Shown here piece after piece: positions 28,114-35,951 of a DNA stretch of 64,000 bases. The stretch covers positions 186,001-250,000 of the forward strand of contig NZ_CADFDB010000011.1 in the NCBI RefSeq assembly GCF_902832845.1, given 5' to 3'. Under the pieces are notes generated by a model. It made no database searches, was not told where the DNA came from, and saw only the letters and a program-made list of their open reading frames with translations. The DNA is from Burkholderia metallica (lineage in GTDB: Bacteria; Pseudomonadota; Gammaproteobacteria; Burkholderiales; Burkholderiaceae). The position numbers and the translations under genes were made by a program. The first letter of the stretch is position 1, and each line of letters starts with the position of its first letter.

Positions 28114-29331
28114 ATGCCGGCATTCCGTTTCGAAGCAATCGATTCGGCGGGACGCGCGCAGAAAGGCGTGATCGATGCCGACAGCGCGCGGGCCGCGCGC
28201 GGCCAGCTGCGCACGCAGGGGCTCACGCCGCTCGTCGTCGAGCCGGCCGCCAGCGCGACGCGCGGGGCGCGCTCGCAGCGGCTCGCGTTCGGCCGCAAGC
28301 TGTCGCAGCGCGAACAGGCGATCCTCACGCGCCAGCTCGCGAGCCTGCTGATCGCGGGGCTGCCGCTCGACGAGGCGCTCGGCGTGCTGACCGAGCAGGC
28401 CGAGCGCGACTACATCCGCGAACTGATGGCCGCAATCCGCGCCGAGGTGCTCGGCGGCCATTCGCTCGCGAATGCGCTGGGCCAGCATCCGCGCGATTTC
28501 CCCGAGATCTACCGCGCGCTCGTCGCGGCGGGCGAGCATACCGGCAAGCTCGGCATCGTGCTGTCGCGTCTGGCCGACTACATCGAGCAGAGCAACGCGC
28601 TGAAGCAGAAGATCCTGCTGGCGTTCACGTATCCGGGGATCGTCACGCTGATCGCGTTCGGCATCGTCACGTTTTTGCTGAGCTACGTCGTGCCGCAGGT
28701 CGTCAACGTGTTCGCGAGCACGAAGCAGCAGCTGCCCGTGCTGACGATCGTGATGATGGCGCTGTCGGATTTCGTGCGGCACTGGTGGTGGGCGATCCTG
28801 ATCGCGGTCGGGCTCGTCGTGTGGTTCGTGAAGGCGACGCTGTCGCGCGCCGGGCCCCGGCTCGCGTTCGACCGCTGGGTGCTGACCGCGCCGCTCGCGG
28901 GCAAGCTCGTGCGCGGCTACAACACGGTGCGTTTCGCGAGCACGCTCGGCATTCTCACCGCGGCCGGCGTGCCGATCCTGCGCGCGTTGCAGGCGGCCGG
29001 CGAGACGCTGTCGAACCGCGCGATGCGCGCGAACATCGACGACGCGATCGTGCGCGTGCGCGAAGGCTCCGCGCTGTCGCGCGCGCTGAACAACGTGAAG
29101 ACGTTTCCGCCGGTGCTCGTGCACTTGATCCGTTCGGGCGAAGCGACGGGCGACGTGACGACGATGCTGGATCGCGCGGCAGAAGGCGAAGCGCGCGAGC
29201 TCGAGCGCCGCACGATGTTCCTGACGAGCCTGCTGGAGCCGCTGCTGATCCTGGCGATGGGCGGCATCGTGCTCGTGATCGTGCTGGCCGTGATGCTGCC
29301 GATCATCGAGCTGAACAACATGGTGCAGTGA
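28114..29331 (+). CDS. gspF: Type II secretion system inner-membrane platform protein GspF
   Basis: 405 residues, the normal GspF length. The two repeated T2SSF cytoplasmic domains begin LSQREQAILTRQLASLLIAGLPLDEAL and FASTLGILTAAGVPILRALQAAGETL. Three membrane segments are visible, including IVTLIAFGIVTFLLSYVVPQVV and the C-terminal LLEPLLILAMGGIVLVIVLAVMLPII. It starts four bases after the gspE stop. It couples the ATPase to pseudopilin insertion. Confidence 0.95.
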   Translation: MPAFRFEAIDSAGRAQKGVIDADSARAARGQLRTQGLTPLVVEPAASATRGARSQRLAFGRKLSQREQAILTRQLASLLIAGLPLDEALGVLTEQAERDYIRELMAAIRAEVLGGHSLANALGQHPRDFPEIYRALVAAGEHTGKLGIVLSRLADYIEQSNALKQKILLAFTYPGIVTLIAFGIVTFLLSYVVPQVVNVFASTKQQLPVLTIVMMALSDFVRHWWWAILIAVGLVVWFVKATLSRAGPRLAFDRWVLTAPLAGKLVRGYNTVRFASTLGILTAAGVPILRALQAAGETLSNRAMRANIDDAIVRVREGSALSRALNNVKTFPPVLVHLIRSGEATGDVTTMLDRAAEGEARELERRTMFLTSLLEPLLILAMGGIVLVIVLAVMLPIIELNNMVQ

Positions 29332-29366
29332 CGGCCTGAGCGTCGGCCCGGCCGCCCGCTGCGGCT

Positions 29367-29777
29367 TCAGCGCATGTAGATCGCCGGGGACGGCGTGTTG
29401 GCGGGGAGCTGGATTTCGGCGCGGGCGCCGTTGCGCTCGACGATGATCGAGCGGGGGCGCACTTCGGCGAGCTTCGCGCCGGACGTGACGTCCGCGCCGA
29501 GCGACACGGCACGCGGCGGTTCGCCGCCGACGCCGACGATCGCGGCGCCGCCGTGGTCGAGCGCGAGGATGCCGAACAGGTGGATGTCCTGCACGGGATT
29601 CTTGTCGAGCTGACCGCCGAAGAGCGCCGCGGCGTCCTCGGTGCGGATCGGCAGCCGCGCGGCGGCGGCGGGCAGCGGCGCTTCGCGGGCCGACAGCGTG
29701 ACGACCCAGTAGGTGGCCGTCGCGCACAAACCCGCGAAGAGGGCTAGGGAGAGGATCCGGATCGAGAGCGCGTTCAT
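29367..29777 (-). CDS. gspC: Type II secretion system protein GspC, short form, inverted
   Basis: 136 residues on the strand opposite to the rest of the locus, convergent with gspF and divergent from gspG. The N-terminal membrane anchor is LSLALFAGLCATATYWVVTLSA. The periplasmic homology region follows (LFGGQLDKNPVQDIHLFGILALDHGGAAIVGVGGEPPRAVSLGADVTSGAKLAEVRPRSIIVERNGARAEIQLP). There is no C-terminal PDZ or coiled-coil domain. GspC links the inner-membrane platform to the secretin, and the homology region is the part that touches GspD. I recall the same inverted short gspC in other Burkholderia. Confidence 0.85.
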   Translation of the reverse strand: MNALSIRILSLALFAGLCATATYWVVTLSAREAPLPAAAARLPIRTEDAAALFGGQLDKNPVQDIHLFGILALDHGGAAIVGVGGEPPRAVSLGADVTSGAKLAEVRPRSIIVERNGARAEIQLPANTPSPAIYMR

Positions 29778-29952
29778 GCGCGCTATTGTACGGATGTATG
29801 TGAAATTTGCGTTGGGTGAAAGCCCTCGGCAATGCGCGCCTTACAATGCGTGCTCCGCGCCCGCGGGTCCGGAAGGTTGCCGTCAGGCAATCGTCCGGAG
29901 CGCCGGGTGCGTTACTCAACCGACGACATTTTTTGGAAAGAGGTAGTCAGTC

Positions 29953-30405
29953 ATGCAAACGTGGATCACTCGCCGCAACGCGGCCGTGCGTCGTCAGCGC
30001 GGTTTCACGCTGATCGAGATCATGGTGGTGGTCGCGATCCTCGGGATCCTGGCGGCGCTGATCGTGCCGAAGATCATGAGCCGCCCGGACGAGGCGCGCC
30101 GCATCGCCGCGAAGCAGGACATCGGCACGATCATGCAGGCGCTCAAGCTGTACCGTCTCGACAACGGCCGTTACCCGACGCAGGACCAGGGCCTGAACGC
30201 ACTGATCCAGAAGCCGACCACCGATCCGATCCCGAACAACTGGAAGGACGGCGGCTATCTCGAGCGCCTGCCGAACGATCCGTGGGGTAACGGCTACAAG
30301 TACCTGAACCCGGGCGTGCACGGCGAGATCGACGTGTTCAGCTACGGCGCCGACGGCAAGGAAGGCGGCGAAGGCAACGACACCGACATCGGTTCGTGGC
30401 AGTAA
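29953..30405 (+). CDS. gspG: Type II secretion system major pseudopilin GspG
   Basis: 150 residues. The class III prepilin leader [17 protein letters not shown] is cleaved before [22 protein letters not shown], with the conserved Glu at +5. The C-terminal part has the GspG motif [22 protein letters not shown] and the calcium-binding-type loop [24 protein letters not shown]. It forms the pseudopilus. A ribosome binding site (AAGAGG) precedes it. It begins the rightward gspG-N block, and its promoter lies in the 175 bases shared with gspC. Confidence 0.96.
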   Translation: MQTWITRRNAAVRRQRGFTLIEIMVVVAILGILAALIVPKIMSRPDEARRIAAKQDIGTIMQALKLYRLDNGRYPTQDQGLNALIQKPTTDPIPNNWKDGGYLERLPNDPWGNGYKYLNPGVHGEIDVFSYGADGKEGGEGNDTDIGSWQ

Positions 30406-30444
30406 ACGCGCGCTGACCGTCCCGGCGCTTCCGCCCCGTTCTTC

Positions 30445-31014
30445 ATGCTCGCCACTCGCACGACCTTCCGCTGCGGCCGCGATCGCCGTGTGCGTCGCGG
30501 CGCGGCGTCGTCCGTGCCGGCGCGTGCCGACAGTGGCCCGGCGTCGCACGGGGCGCGGCGTTACCGCGCGCGCGGCTTCACGCTGCTCGAAATGCTGGTC
30601 GTGCTCGTGATCGCGGGGCTGCTCGTATCGCTCGCATCGCTGTCGCTCACGCGCAATCCGCGCACCGACCTGCGCGAAGAAGCGCAGCGCGTCGCGCTGC
30701 TGTTCGAGAGCGCCGGCGACGAAGCGCAGGTGCGCGCGCGGCCGATCGCGTGGCAGCCGACCGCGCACGGCTTTCGTTTCGACGTGAGCTCGCCCGACGG
30801 CTGGCGCACGCTGCGCGACGACCTGCTGCGCCCGCGCGACTGGGACGGCGGCGTCACGGGCGCCGACATCGACTATCCGGGGTCCGACACGCGCGCGAGC
30901 CGCGTCGTGTTCGGCACCGAAAGCATCGACACGCCGGTGCGCGTGACGCTGCATTCGGCCGCCGGCAGCGCGACGATCGTCGGCACCGGCAACGGCCGCT
31001 ACGAGGTGCAATGA
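30445..31014 (+). CDS. gspH: Type II secretion system minor pseudopilin GspH
   Basis: 189 residues from ATG at 30445. The prepilin cleavage site is RARG before FTLLEMLVVLVIAGLLVSLASLSL. The leader from this ATG is 44 residues, unusually long; in-frame GTG codons at about 30490 and 30514 would give leaders closer to normal length. The remainder is a typical GspH beta-rich periplasmic domain. The stop overlaps the gspI start (ATGA), so translation is coupled. Confidence 0.88.
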   Translation: MLATRTTFRCGRDRRVRRGAASSVPARADSGPASHGARRYRARGFTLLEMLVVLVIAGLLVSLASLSLTRNPRTDLREEAQRVALLFESAGDEAQVRARPIAWQPTAHGFRFDVSSPDGWRTLRDDLLRPRDWDGGVTGADIDYPGSDTRASRVVFGTESIDTPVRVTLHSAAGSATIVGTGNGRYEVQ

Positions 31015-31418
31015 CGATGCGTCGTCGCCTGCCCTTTCCCGGCACTTCATCCCGCGGCTTCACGATGATCGAAGTGCTGGTCGCGCTCGCGATCATCGCG
31101 GTCGCGCTCGCCGCGTCGATCCGCGCGGTCGGCACGATGGCGACCAATGCGTCCGACCTGCACCACCGGCTGCTGGCCGGCTGGAGCGCCGACAACGCGC
31201 TCGCGCAACTGCGGCTCACGCACGCATGGCCCGAGGTGGGCGAGCAGAGCTTCGACTGCTCGCAAGGCAACGTGCAGCTCGTCTGCACGCAGCGCGTGAG
31301 CACGACGCCCAACCCGGTGTTCCGGCGCGTCCGGATTTCGGTGAGCATGCCTGGCCGCGCCGGCGTGCTCGCGCAGATGGTGACGGTGGTCGCGAATGAA
31401 ACCAGTCGTCCGCTCTGA
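31011..31418 (+). CDS. gspI: Type II secretion system minor pseudopilin GspI
   Basis: 135 residues from ATG at 31011, which overlaps the gspH stop; a second ATG follows at 31017. The leader MTMRRRLPFPGTSSRG precedes FTMIEVLVALAIIAVALAASI with Glu at +5. The GspI motifs ATNASDLHHRLLAGWSADNALAQLRL and VFRRVRISVSM are present. It forms the pseudopilus tip complex with GspJ and GspK. Confidence 0.93.
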   Translation: MTMRRRLPFPGTSSRGFTMIEVLVALAIIAVALAASIRAVGTMATNASDLHHRLLAGWSADNALAQLRLTHAWPEVGEQSFDCSQGNVQLVCTQRVSTTPNPVFRRVRISVSMPGRAGVLAQMVTVVANETSRPL

Positions 31419-32085
31419 CAAACCGATGCGACGCCCGCTCGCCCGCCCCGCCCGCGGCTTCACGCTGATCGAGCTGATGATCGCGATCGCGATCCTCGCG
31501 GTGGTCGCGATCCTCGCGTGGCGCGGGCTCGACCAGATCATGCGCGGTCGCGACAAGGTCGCGGCCGCAATGGAAGACGAGCGCGTGTTCGCGCAGATGT
31601 TCGACCAGATGCGCATCGACGCGCGGCTCGCCGCGACCGACGACGAGGCCGGCCAGCCGGCGATCGGCGTCGCCGGCAATACGCTGCAGATCGTCCGCGA
31701 ACTCGACGTGCCGGGCGCCGCGCCGCGGCTGCAGGTGGTCCGCTACCGGATCGCCGGCGGACGCGTCGTGCGCTATGCGTCGCCGCCGATCGACGACGCG
31801 AACCGGCTGCGCACGATGCTGAAGGACAGCAGCGTCGAAGGCTGGAGCTGGGTCGCGCTGATGGGCGGCGTCGGCGCGATCGACGCGAAGCTGTACGTGC
31901 CGCGCGTGGGCTGGACCACCAACCTGCAGACGGCCGACGAAGCGCTCGCGCAGAACAACGACGCGCTCAAGGTGCCGCAGATCGGCAACGCGCCGCCTGC
32001 GCGCGCGGTGACCGGGCTGCAGGTCAGCATCGGCGCGACGTCGCTGCGCGTGCCGGTCACGCGCATCTTCCTCGTCGGGGAATGA
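31396..32085 (+). CDS. gspJ: Type II secretion system minor pseudopilin GspJ
   Basis: 229 residues from ATG at 31396, overlapping the gspI end by 23 bases; ATG at 31426 is an alternative that avoids the overlap. The cleavage site PARG precedes FTLIELMIAIAILAVVAILAWRGLDQIMRGR. The GspJ core QMFDQMRIDARLAA and the C-terminal VPVTRIFLVGE fit the family. It is part of the tip complex. The stop overlaps the gspK start. Confidence 0.93.
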   Translation: MKPVVRSDKPMRRPLARPARGFTLIELMIAIAILAVVAILAWRGLDQIMRGRDKVAAAMEDERVFAQMFDQMRIDARLAATDDEAGQPAIGVAGNTLQIVRELDVPGAAPRLQVVRYRIAGGRVVRYASPPIDDANRLRTMLKDSSVEGWSWVALMGGVGAIDAKLYVPRVGWTTNLQTADEALAQNNDALKVPQIGNAPPARAVTGLQVSIGATSLRVPVTRIFLVGE

Positions 32086-33218
32086 CGATGCGTGCTCGCC
32101 CTGCCCGTCGATCCGCGTTCAACCGTGCGTCCGCACGCAGGCGGGCACGCGCGCGCCAGCGCGGCGCGGCGATCATCACCGCGCTGCTCGTCGTCGCGCT
32201 GTCGGCGATCCTGGTCTCGGGGATGCTGTGGCGCCAGCAGGTGCAGATTCGCCGCATCGAGAACCAGCGCGTGCTCGCGCAGGCGCAGTGGGTCGCGCGC
32301 GGCGCGCTCGACTGGACGCGGATGATCCTGCGCTCGGAAGGCGACACGGCGCCCGGCATCACGTATCTCGGCGGGATCTGGGGCGTACCGATCGCGAAGA
32401 CGAAACTGTCGGACTTCCTCGGCCGGATCGGCGCGCCGAACGACACCGGCGGCGAAGACACCTATATCTCCGGCTCGATCGAGGACGCGCAGGCGAAGTT
32501 CAACCTGCGCAACCTGGTAGCGTCGCCGGCGCCCGGCGTGCTGCAGTTGAACGTCACGCAGGTCCAGGCGTTCCAGCGCCTGCTGACGACGCTCGGCTAC
32601 GACGGCGCGTTCGCGAAGCGCATCGCGCTGCAGGTGCGCGCGGGCCTGCTGCATTCGGCGACGCGGTTCCAGATGCCGACGCTGCCGGGTGGCGGCACCG
32701 CGCCGCCGGTCACCGCGCCGGTGACGACCGATCAACAAGGCGGCGGCGGCTTCACCGACGATCCCGGCATGACGGGCGGCGACCGCGGGCCCGCGCCGCT
32801 GATGATGACGGGCGTCGACAGCCTGCTCGACGTCGACGGCGTGACGCCCGAGATGGTCGCGCGGCTGCGCCCGTTCGTCACCGTGCTGCCGACCACGACG
32901 CCCGTGAACATGAACACCGCGCCGGCCGAGGTGATCGCGGCGCTGATGCCGGGGATGAGCGTGTCGTCCGCGCAGGCGCTCGTGTCGCGCCGCGAGACCG
33001 TGTTTTTCCGTAACGTCGGCGACGTGCAGCTCGCGCTGCGCGGCGCCGGCGCACCGAACGTGACGCTCGACTCGAGCCTCGTCGACGTCAATTCGAGCTA
33101 TTTCATCGTGCATGGCCGGATCCAGCACGAACGCGCGGAGGTCGATCGCACCTCGCTCGTGTATCGTGATCCGACCACGCATTCGACACGGGTCGTGCGC
33201 ATCCGCGACCAGCTATAA
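32082..33218 (+). CDS. gspK: Type II secretion system minor pseudopilin GspK
   Basis: 378 residues from ATG at 32082, coupled to gspJ by ATGA; ATG at 32088 is an alternative. The leader is long and basic (MTMRARPARRSAFNRASARRRARARQRG). The mature start AAIITALLVVALSAILVSG lacks the +5 Glu, which is normal for GspK as the tip subunit. The large alpha-helical insertion domain is present, including DAQAKFNLRNLVA and TPVNMNTAPAEVIAALMPGMS. It caps the pseudopilus. Confidence 0.94.
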   Translation: MTMRARPARRSAFNRASARRRARARQRGAAIITALLVVALSAILVSGMLWRQQVQIRRIENQRVLAQAQWVARGALDWTRMILRSEGDTAPGITYLGGIWGVPIAKTKLSDFLGRIGAPNDTGGEDTYISGSIEDAQAKFNLRNLVASPAPGVLQLNVTQVQAFQRLLTTLGYDGAFAKRIALQVRAGLLHSATRFQMPTLPGGGTAPPVTAPVTTDQQGGGGFTDDPGMTGGDRGPAPLMMTGVDSLLDVDGVTPEMVARLRPFVTVLPTTTPVNMNTAPAEVIAALMPGMSVSSAQALVSRRETVFFRNVGDVQLALRGAGAPNVTLDSSLVDVNSSYFIVHGRIQHERAEVDRTSLVYRDPTTHSTRVVRIRDQL

Positions 33219-33244
33219 CGACGCCAATCGGGAGAGGAGCTCTT

Positions 33245-34606
33245 GTGAGCACGTTGATTGTTTCTTTGCCGCCGCGCGAGCCGGCCGTGCCGCTGCAGGA
33301 ATGGCAGTGGCCCGAGCTGCCGTTCACGCTCGTCGACAAGGCCGGCCACGTGCAGCGCGCCGGCCGCGCCGCGCTCGCGCTGCTGCCGCGCGCGAATGCG
33401 ACGGTGCTGATCGTCGCCGCGCGCGACGTGCTGCTGCTGGCCGCGACCGTGCCGCCGCTGAAAGGGCCGAAGCTGCGCCAGGCGCTGCCCAACATCGTCG
33501 AGGATCAGCTGATCCAGGATCCGCTCGGCTGCCATATCGCGCTCGATCCGGACGCGCTGCCCGACGGGCGCCGCGTGCTGGCCGTCATCGATCGCGCGTG
33601 GTTCCGCACGATCTGCGACGCGTTCACGGCGGCCGGCCACCGGCACCTGAGCGCGGTGCCCGCGACCCGCTGCTTGCCGGCGCCGCACGTATCCGCCGCG
33701 CCGGCCGGCAGCGAAATCGACGTCGCCGCGGTGGCAGCGGACGCCGTCGAAGCGCCGCCGGCGCGCCCGGCGACGGTGGCCGCGGTGCTCGGGCTCGCGG
33801 CATCGGTCGAACAAGTGCTCGTCGAGGCCGGCGCGCAGCCGGCCGCGGCCGGTGCGCCGCGCCTCGAACTCGCGGTCGCGCGTGGCGCGCTCGGCGAAGG
33901 CTTCGCGGCGCCTGCGTCGCGCGCGGCCGGCACGCTGGCTGCGCTGGCAGGCGGCGGCGACGTCGAACTGTACGAACTCGGCGAACCGGGCGCGGAGCCT
34001 CGCCTGGCATCGGTCGGACACAGCGACGGCGGCCCGCTGCTGCCGGGCGCCGCACCGCTGTCGTTCGACGCGTTCGCGCGGCGCGCGCTGACCGAGAAGT
34101 TCGATCTGTGCCAGTTCGAATTCGAATCGCAGCCGTGGCGTTTCGACCGCGCGACGCTGAAGCGCCTGCGCGTGCCGATCGCGCTCGCCGCGGCGACGCT
34201 CGGCGTCGCGGTGATCGGGATGAACCTGCACTGGTGGAAGCTGTCGCGCGAGCGCGATGCGCTGTCCGCGCAGATCACCGAGACGCTCTTGTCCGCGTTC
34301 CCGAAGACGACGACGGTGCTCGATCCGCCCGCGCAGATGCAGCGCCAGCTCGACCAGTTGCGCGTTGCGGCCGGCGAGCTGTCGCCGAACGATTTCCTCG
34401 CGCTGTCGAGCGGGCTGTCGCGCTCGATGGGCGCGCTGCCGCTGAACGGCATCGCGTCGCTCGACTATCACGACCGGCGGCTCGACGTCGGCTTCAAGCC
34501 GGAGGTGAAGGTCGATCCCGATTTCACGCAGCGCCTCGCACGTAACGGACTGTCCGGCGAAGTCGACAGCAACACGGGCAAATGGACGATCCGGAGCCGC
34601 TCATGA
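33245..34606 (+). CDS. gspL: Type II secretion system protein GspL
   Basis: 453 residues from GTG at 33245 with a strong GGAGAGGAG upstream. The cytoplasmic actin-like domain comes first and recruits GspE (LRQALPNIVEDQLIQDPLGCHIAL and the Ala-rich middle). A single membrane helix is at about residues 312-332 (IALAAATLGVAVIGMNLHWW). A short periplasmic ferredoxin-like domain follows. It anchors the ATPase to the membrane and pairs with GspM. The stop overlaps the gspM start by four bases. Confidence 0.92.
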   Translation: MSTLIVSLPPREPAVPLQEWQWPELPFTLVDKAGHVQRAGRAALALLPRANATVLIVAARDVLLLAATVPPLKGPKLRQALPNIVEDQLIQDPLGCHIALDPDALPDGRRVLAVIDRAWFRTICDAFTAAGHRHLSAVPATRCLPAPHVSAAPAGSEIDVAAVAADAVEAPPARPATVAAVLGLAASVEQVLVEAGAQPAAAGAPRLELAVARGALGEGFAAPASRAAGTLAALAGGGDVELYELGEPGAEPRLASVGHSDGGPLLPGAAPLSFDAFARRALTEKFDLCQFEFESQPWRFDRATLKRLRVPIALAAATLGVAVIGMNLHWWKLSRERDALSAQITETLLSAFPKTTTVLDPPAQMQRQLDQLRVAAGELSPNDFLALSSGLSRSMGALPLNGIASLDYHDRRLDVGFKPEVKVDPDFTQRLARNGLSGEVDSNTGKWTIRSRS

Positions 34607-35109
34607 AGACGGAACAACTGAACCAGACGCTGGCCCAGTTCTGGGGCGAGCGCTCGCCGCGCGAAAAGACGCTGCTCGGCTGGGGCGGCGCCGTGCTGGC
34701 GGTCGCGATCGCGTATTCGGTGCTGTGGTCGCCCGCGCAGGAAGGCCGCGCACGGATCCAGCGCGAACTGCCGACGATGCGCCGCGAGCTTGCGCAGATG
34801 ACCGCGCAGGCGAACGAGGCGAAGTCGCTGACGGCCGCCGCGCAGGGCGTGGCGCCGACCGGCCTCGCGCTGAAGGATGCGCTGACCGCGTCGCTGTCCG
34901 ATCACGGGATGCAGGGCGCGCAGGTGCAGATCGTCGGCAACGGCGTGCAGATCCAGATGAAGAACGTGTCGTTCCCCGCGTGGACGCAGTGGCTCGACGA
35001 TGCGCGCCGGCAGTTCAAGGTGCAGGTCGGCGAGGCGCATGCAACGGCGCTGAAGGACGACGGCCAGGTCGACCTGACGGCCGTGATGCAACCGTCTACG
35101 CAGAAATGA
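34603..35109 (+). CDS. gspM: Type II secretion system protein GspM
   Basis: 168 residues from ATG at 34603, coupled to gspL. A short cytoplasmic segment with FWGERSPREKTLLGWGGAVLAVAIAYSVLWSPA gives one membrane helix at about residues 24-42. A periplasmic coiled-coil (RIQRELPTMRRELAQMTAQANEAKSL) and a small ferredoxin-like domain follow. The sequence and position between gspL and gspN make the assignment secure. Confidence 0.92.
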   Translation: MKTEQLNQTLAQFWGERSPREKTLLGWGGAVLAVAIAYSVLWSPAQEGRARIQRELPTMRRELAQMTAQANEAKSLTAAAQGVAPTGLALKDALTASLSDHGMQGAQVQIVGNGVQIQMKNVSFPAWTQWLDDARRQFKVQVGEAHATALKDDGQVDLTAVMQPSTQK

Positions 35110-35140
35110 CGCAGTGGATGACGCAAGTGGAAGGCGGCCG

Positions 35141-35929
35141 ATGAGGCCGGGACTCAGGCGGCTCACCGCCGCATTGCCGTGGGTACTGGCGGGCGGGCTG
35201 GCGACGGCGGTGACGCTCGTCGCGCTCGCGCCGGCCGCATGGATCGCGCCGCAGTTCGCGCGGGCGACCGGCGGCCACGTGAATCTCGTCGATCCGGACG
35301 GGTCGCTGTGGCGCGGCTCGGGCACGCTGATGCTCGCGCCGGGGGCCGACCAGAGCGCGGCGACGCTGCTGCCGGGCCGGGTCGAATGGACCACGGGCTT
35401 CTGGCCGCTGCTGACCGGGCGCGTGCGGATGCGCATGCGTCAGACCGAGGCGATGCCCGATGCGGTCACGCTCGATGCGACGTGGCGCGGCGCGGTGCTG
35501 TCGGCGGGCACGATGGCCGTGCCCGCGTCGCTGCTCGCGGGGCTCGGCACGCCGTTCAACACGCTCGACCTGCAGGGCGACGTGCGGCTCGGCTGGAGCG
35601 ACTGGCGGCTGATCGGCAACAACGCGTTCGGCCAGCTGACGGTGACGATCGATTCGATGAGTTCGCGCGTCTCGCGCGTGAAGCCGCTCGGGTCGTACCG
35701 CGCGGTGCTGCAGGCGAAGGGGGCCGGCGCCGATCTCGACCTGTCGACGACGCAGGGCCCGCTGTTCCTCGACGGCCACGGCAGTTTCGGCCCGGGCCAG
35801 GGATCGTTCCGCGGCACCGCGCATGCGGCGCCCGAGCAGCAGGCGAACCTTGCGGGGCTGCTGAACCTGCTCGGCCACCCGATCGGGAACAACGAGGTGT
35901 CGCTGATCTTCGGCGACGCGCAGCGCTGA
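35141..35929 (+). CDS. gspN: Type II secretion system protein GspN
   Basis: 262 residues from ATG at 35141, chosen because GGAAGG lies six bases upstream; a GTG nine codons earlier is weaker. An N-terminal membrane anchor (LPWVLAGGLATAVTLVALAPAAWIA) precedes a periplasmic domain of the GspN family, with NLVDPDGSLWRGSGTLML and WPLLTGRVRMRM. It is the last gene of the locus and convergent with the efflux lipoprotein gene. GspN is dispensable in many systems. No prepilin peptidase gspO is in the window. Confidence 0.9.
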   Translation: MRPGLRRLTAALPWVLAGGLATAVTLVALAPAAWIAPQFARATGGHVNLVDPDGSLWRGSGTLMLAPGADQSAATLLPGRVEWTTGFWPLLTGRVRMRMRQTEAMPDAVTLDATWRGAVLSAGTMAVPASLLAGLGTPFNTLDLQGDVRLGWSDWRLIGNNAFGQLTVTIDSMSSRVSRVKPLGSYRAVLQAKGAGADLDLSTTQGPLFLDGHGSFGPGQGSFRGTAHAAPEQQANLAGLLNLLGHPIGNNEVSLIFGDAQR

Positions 35930-35951
35930 CGCGCGCGTCGCCCTTTCCTGC

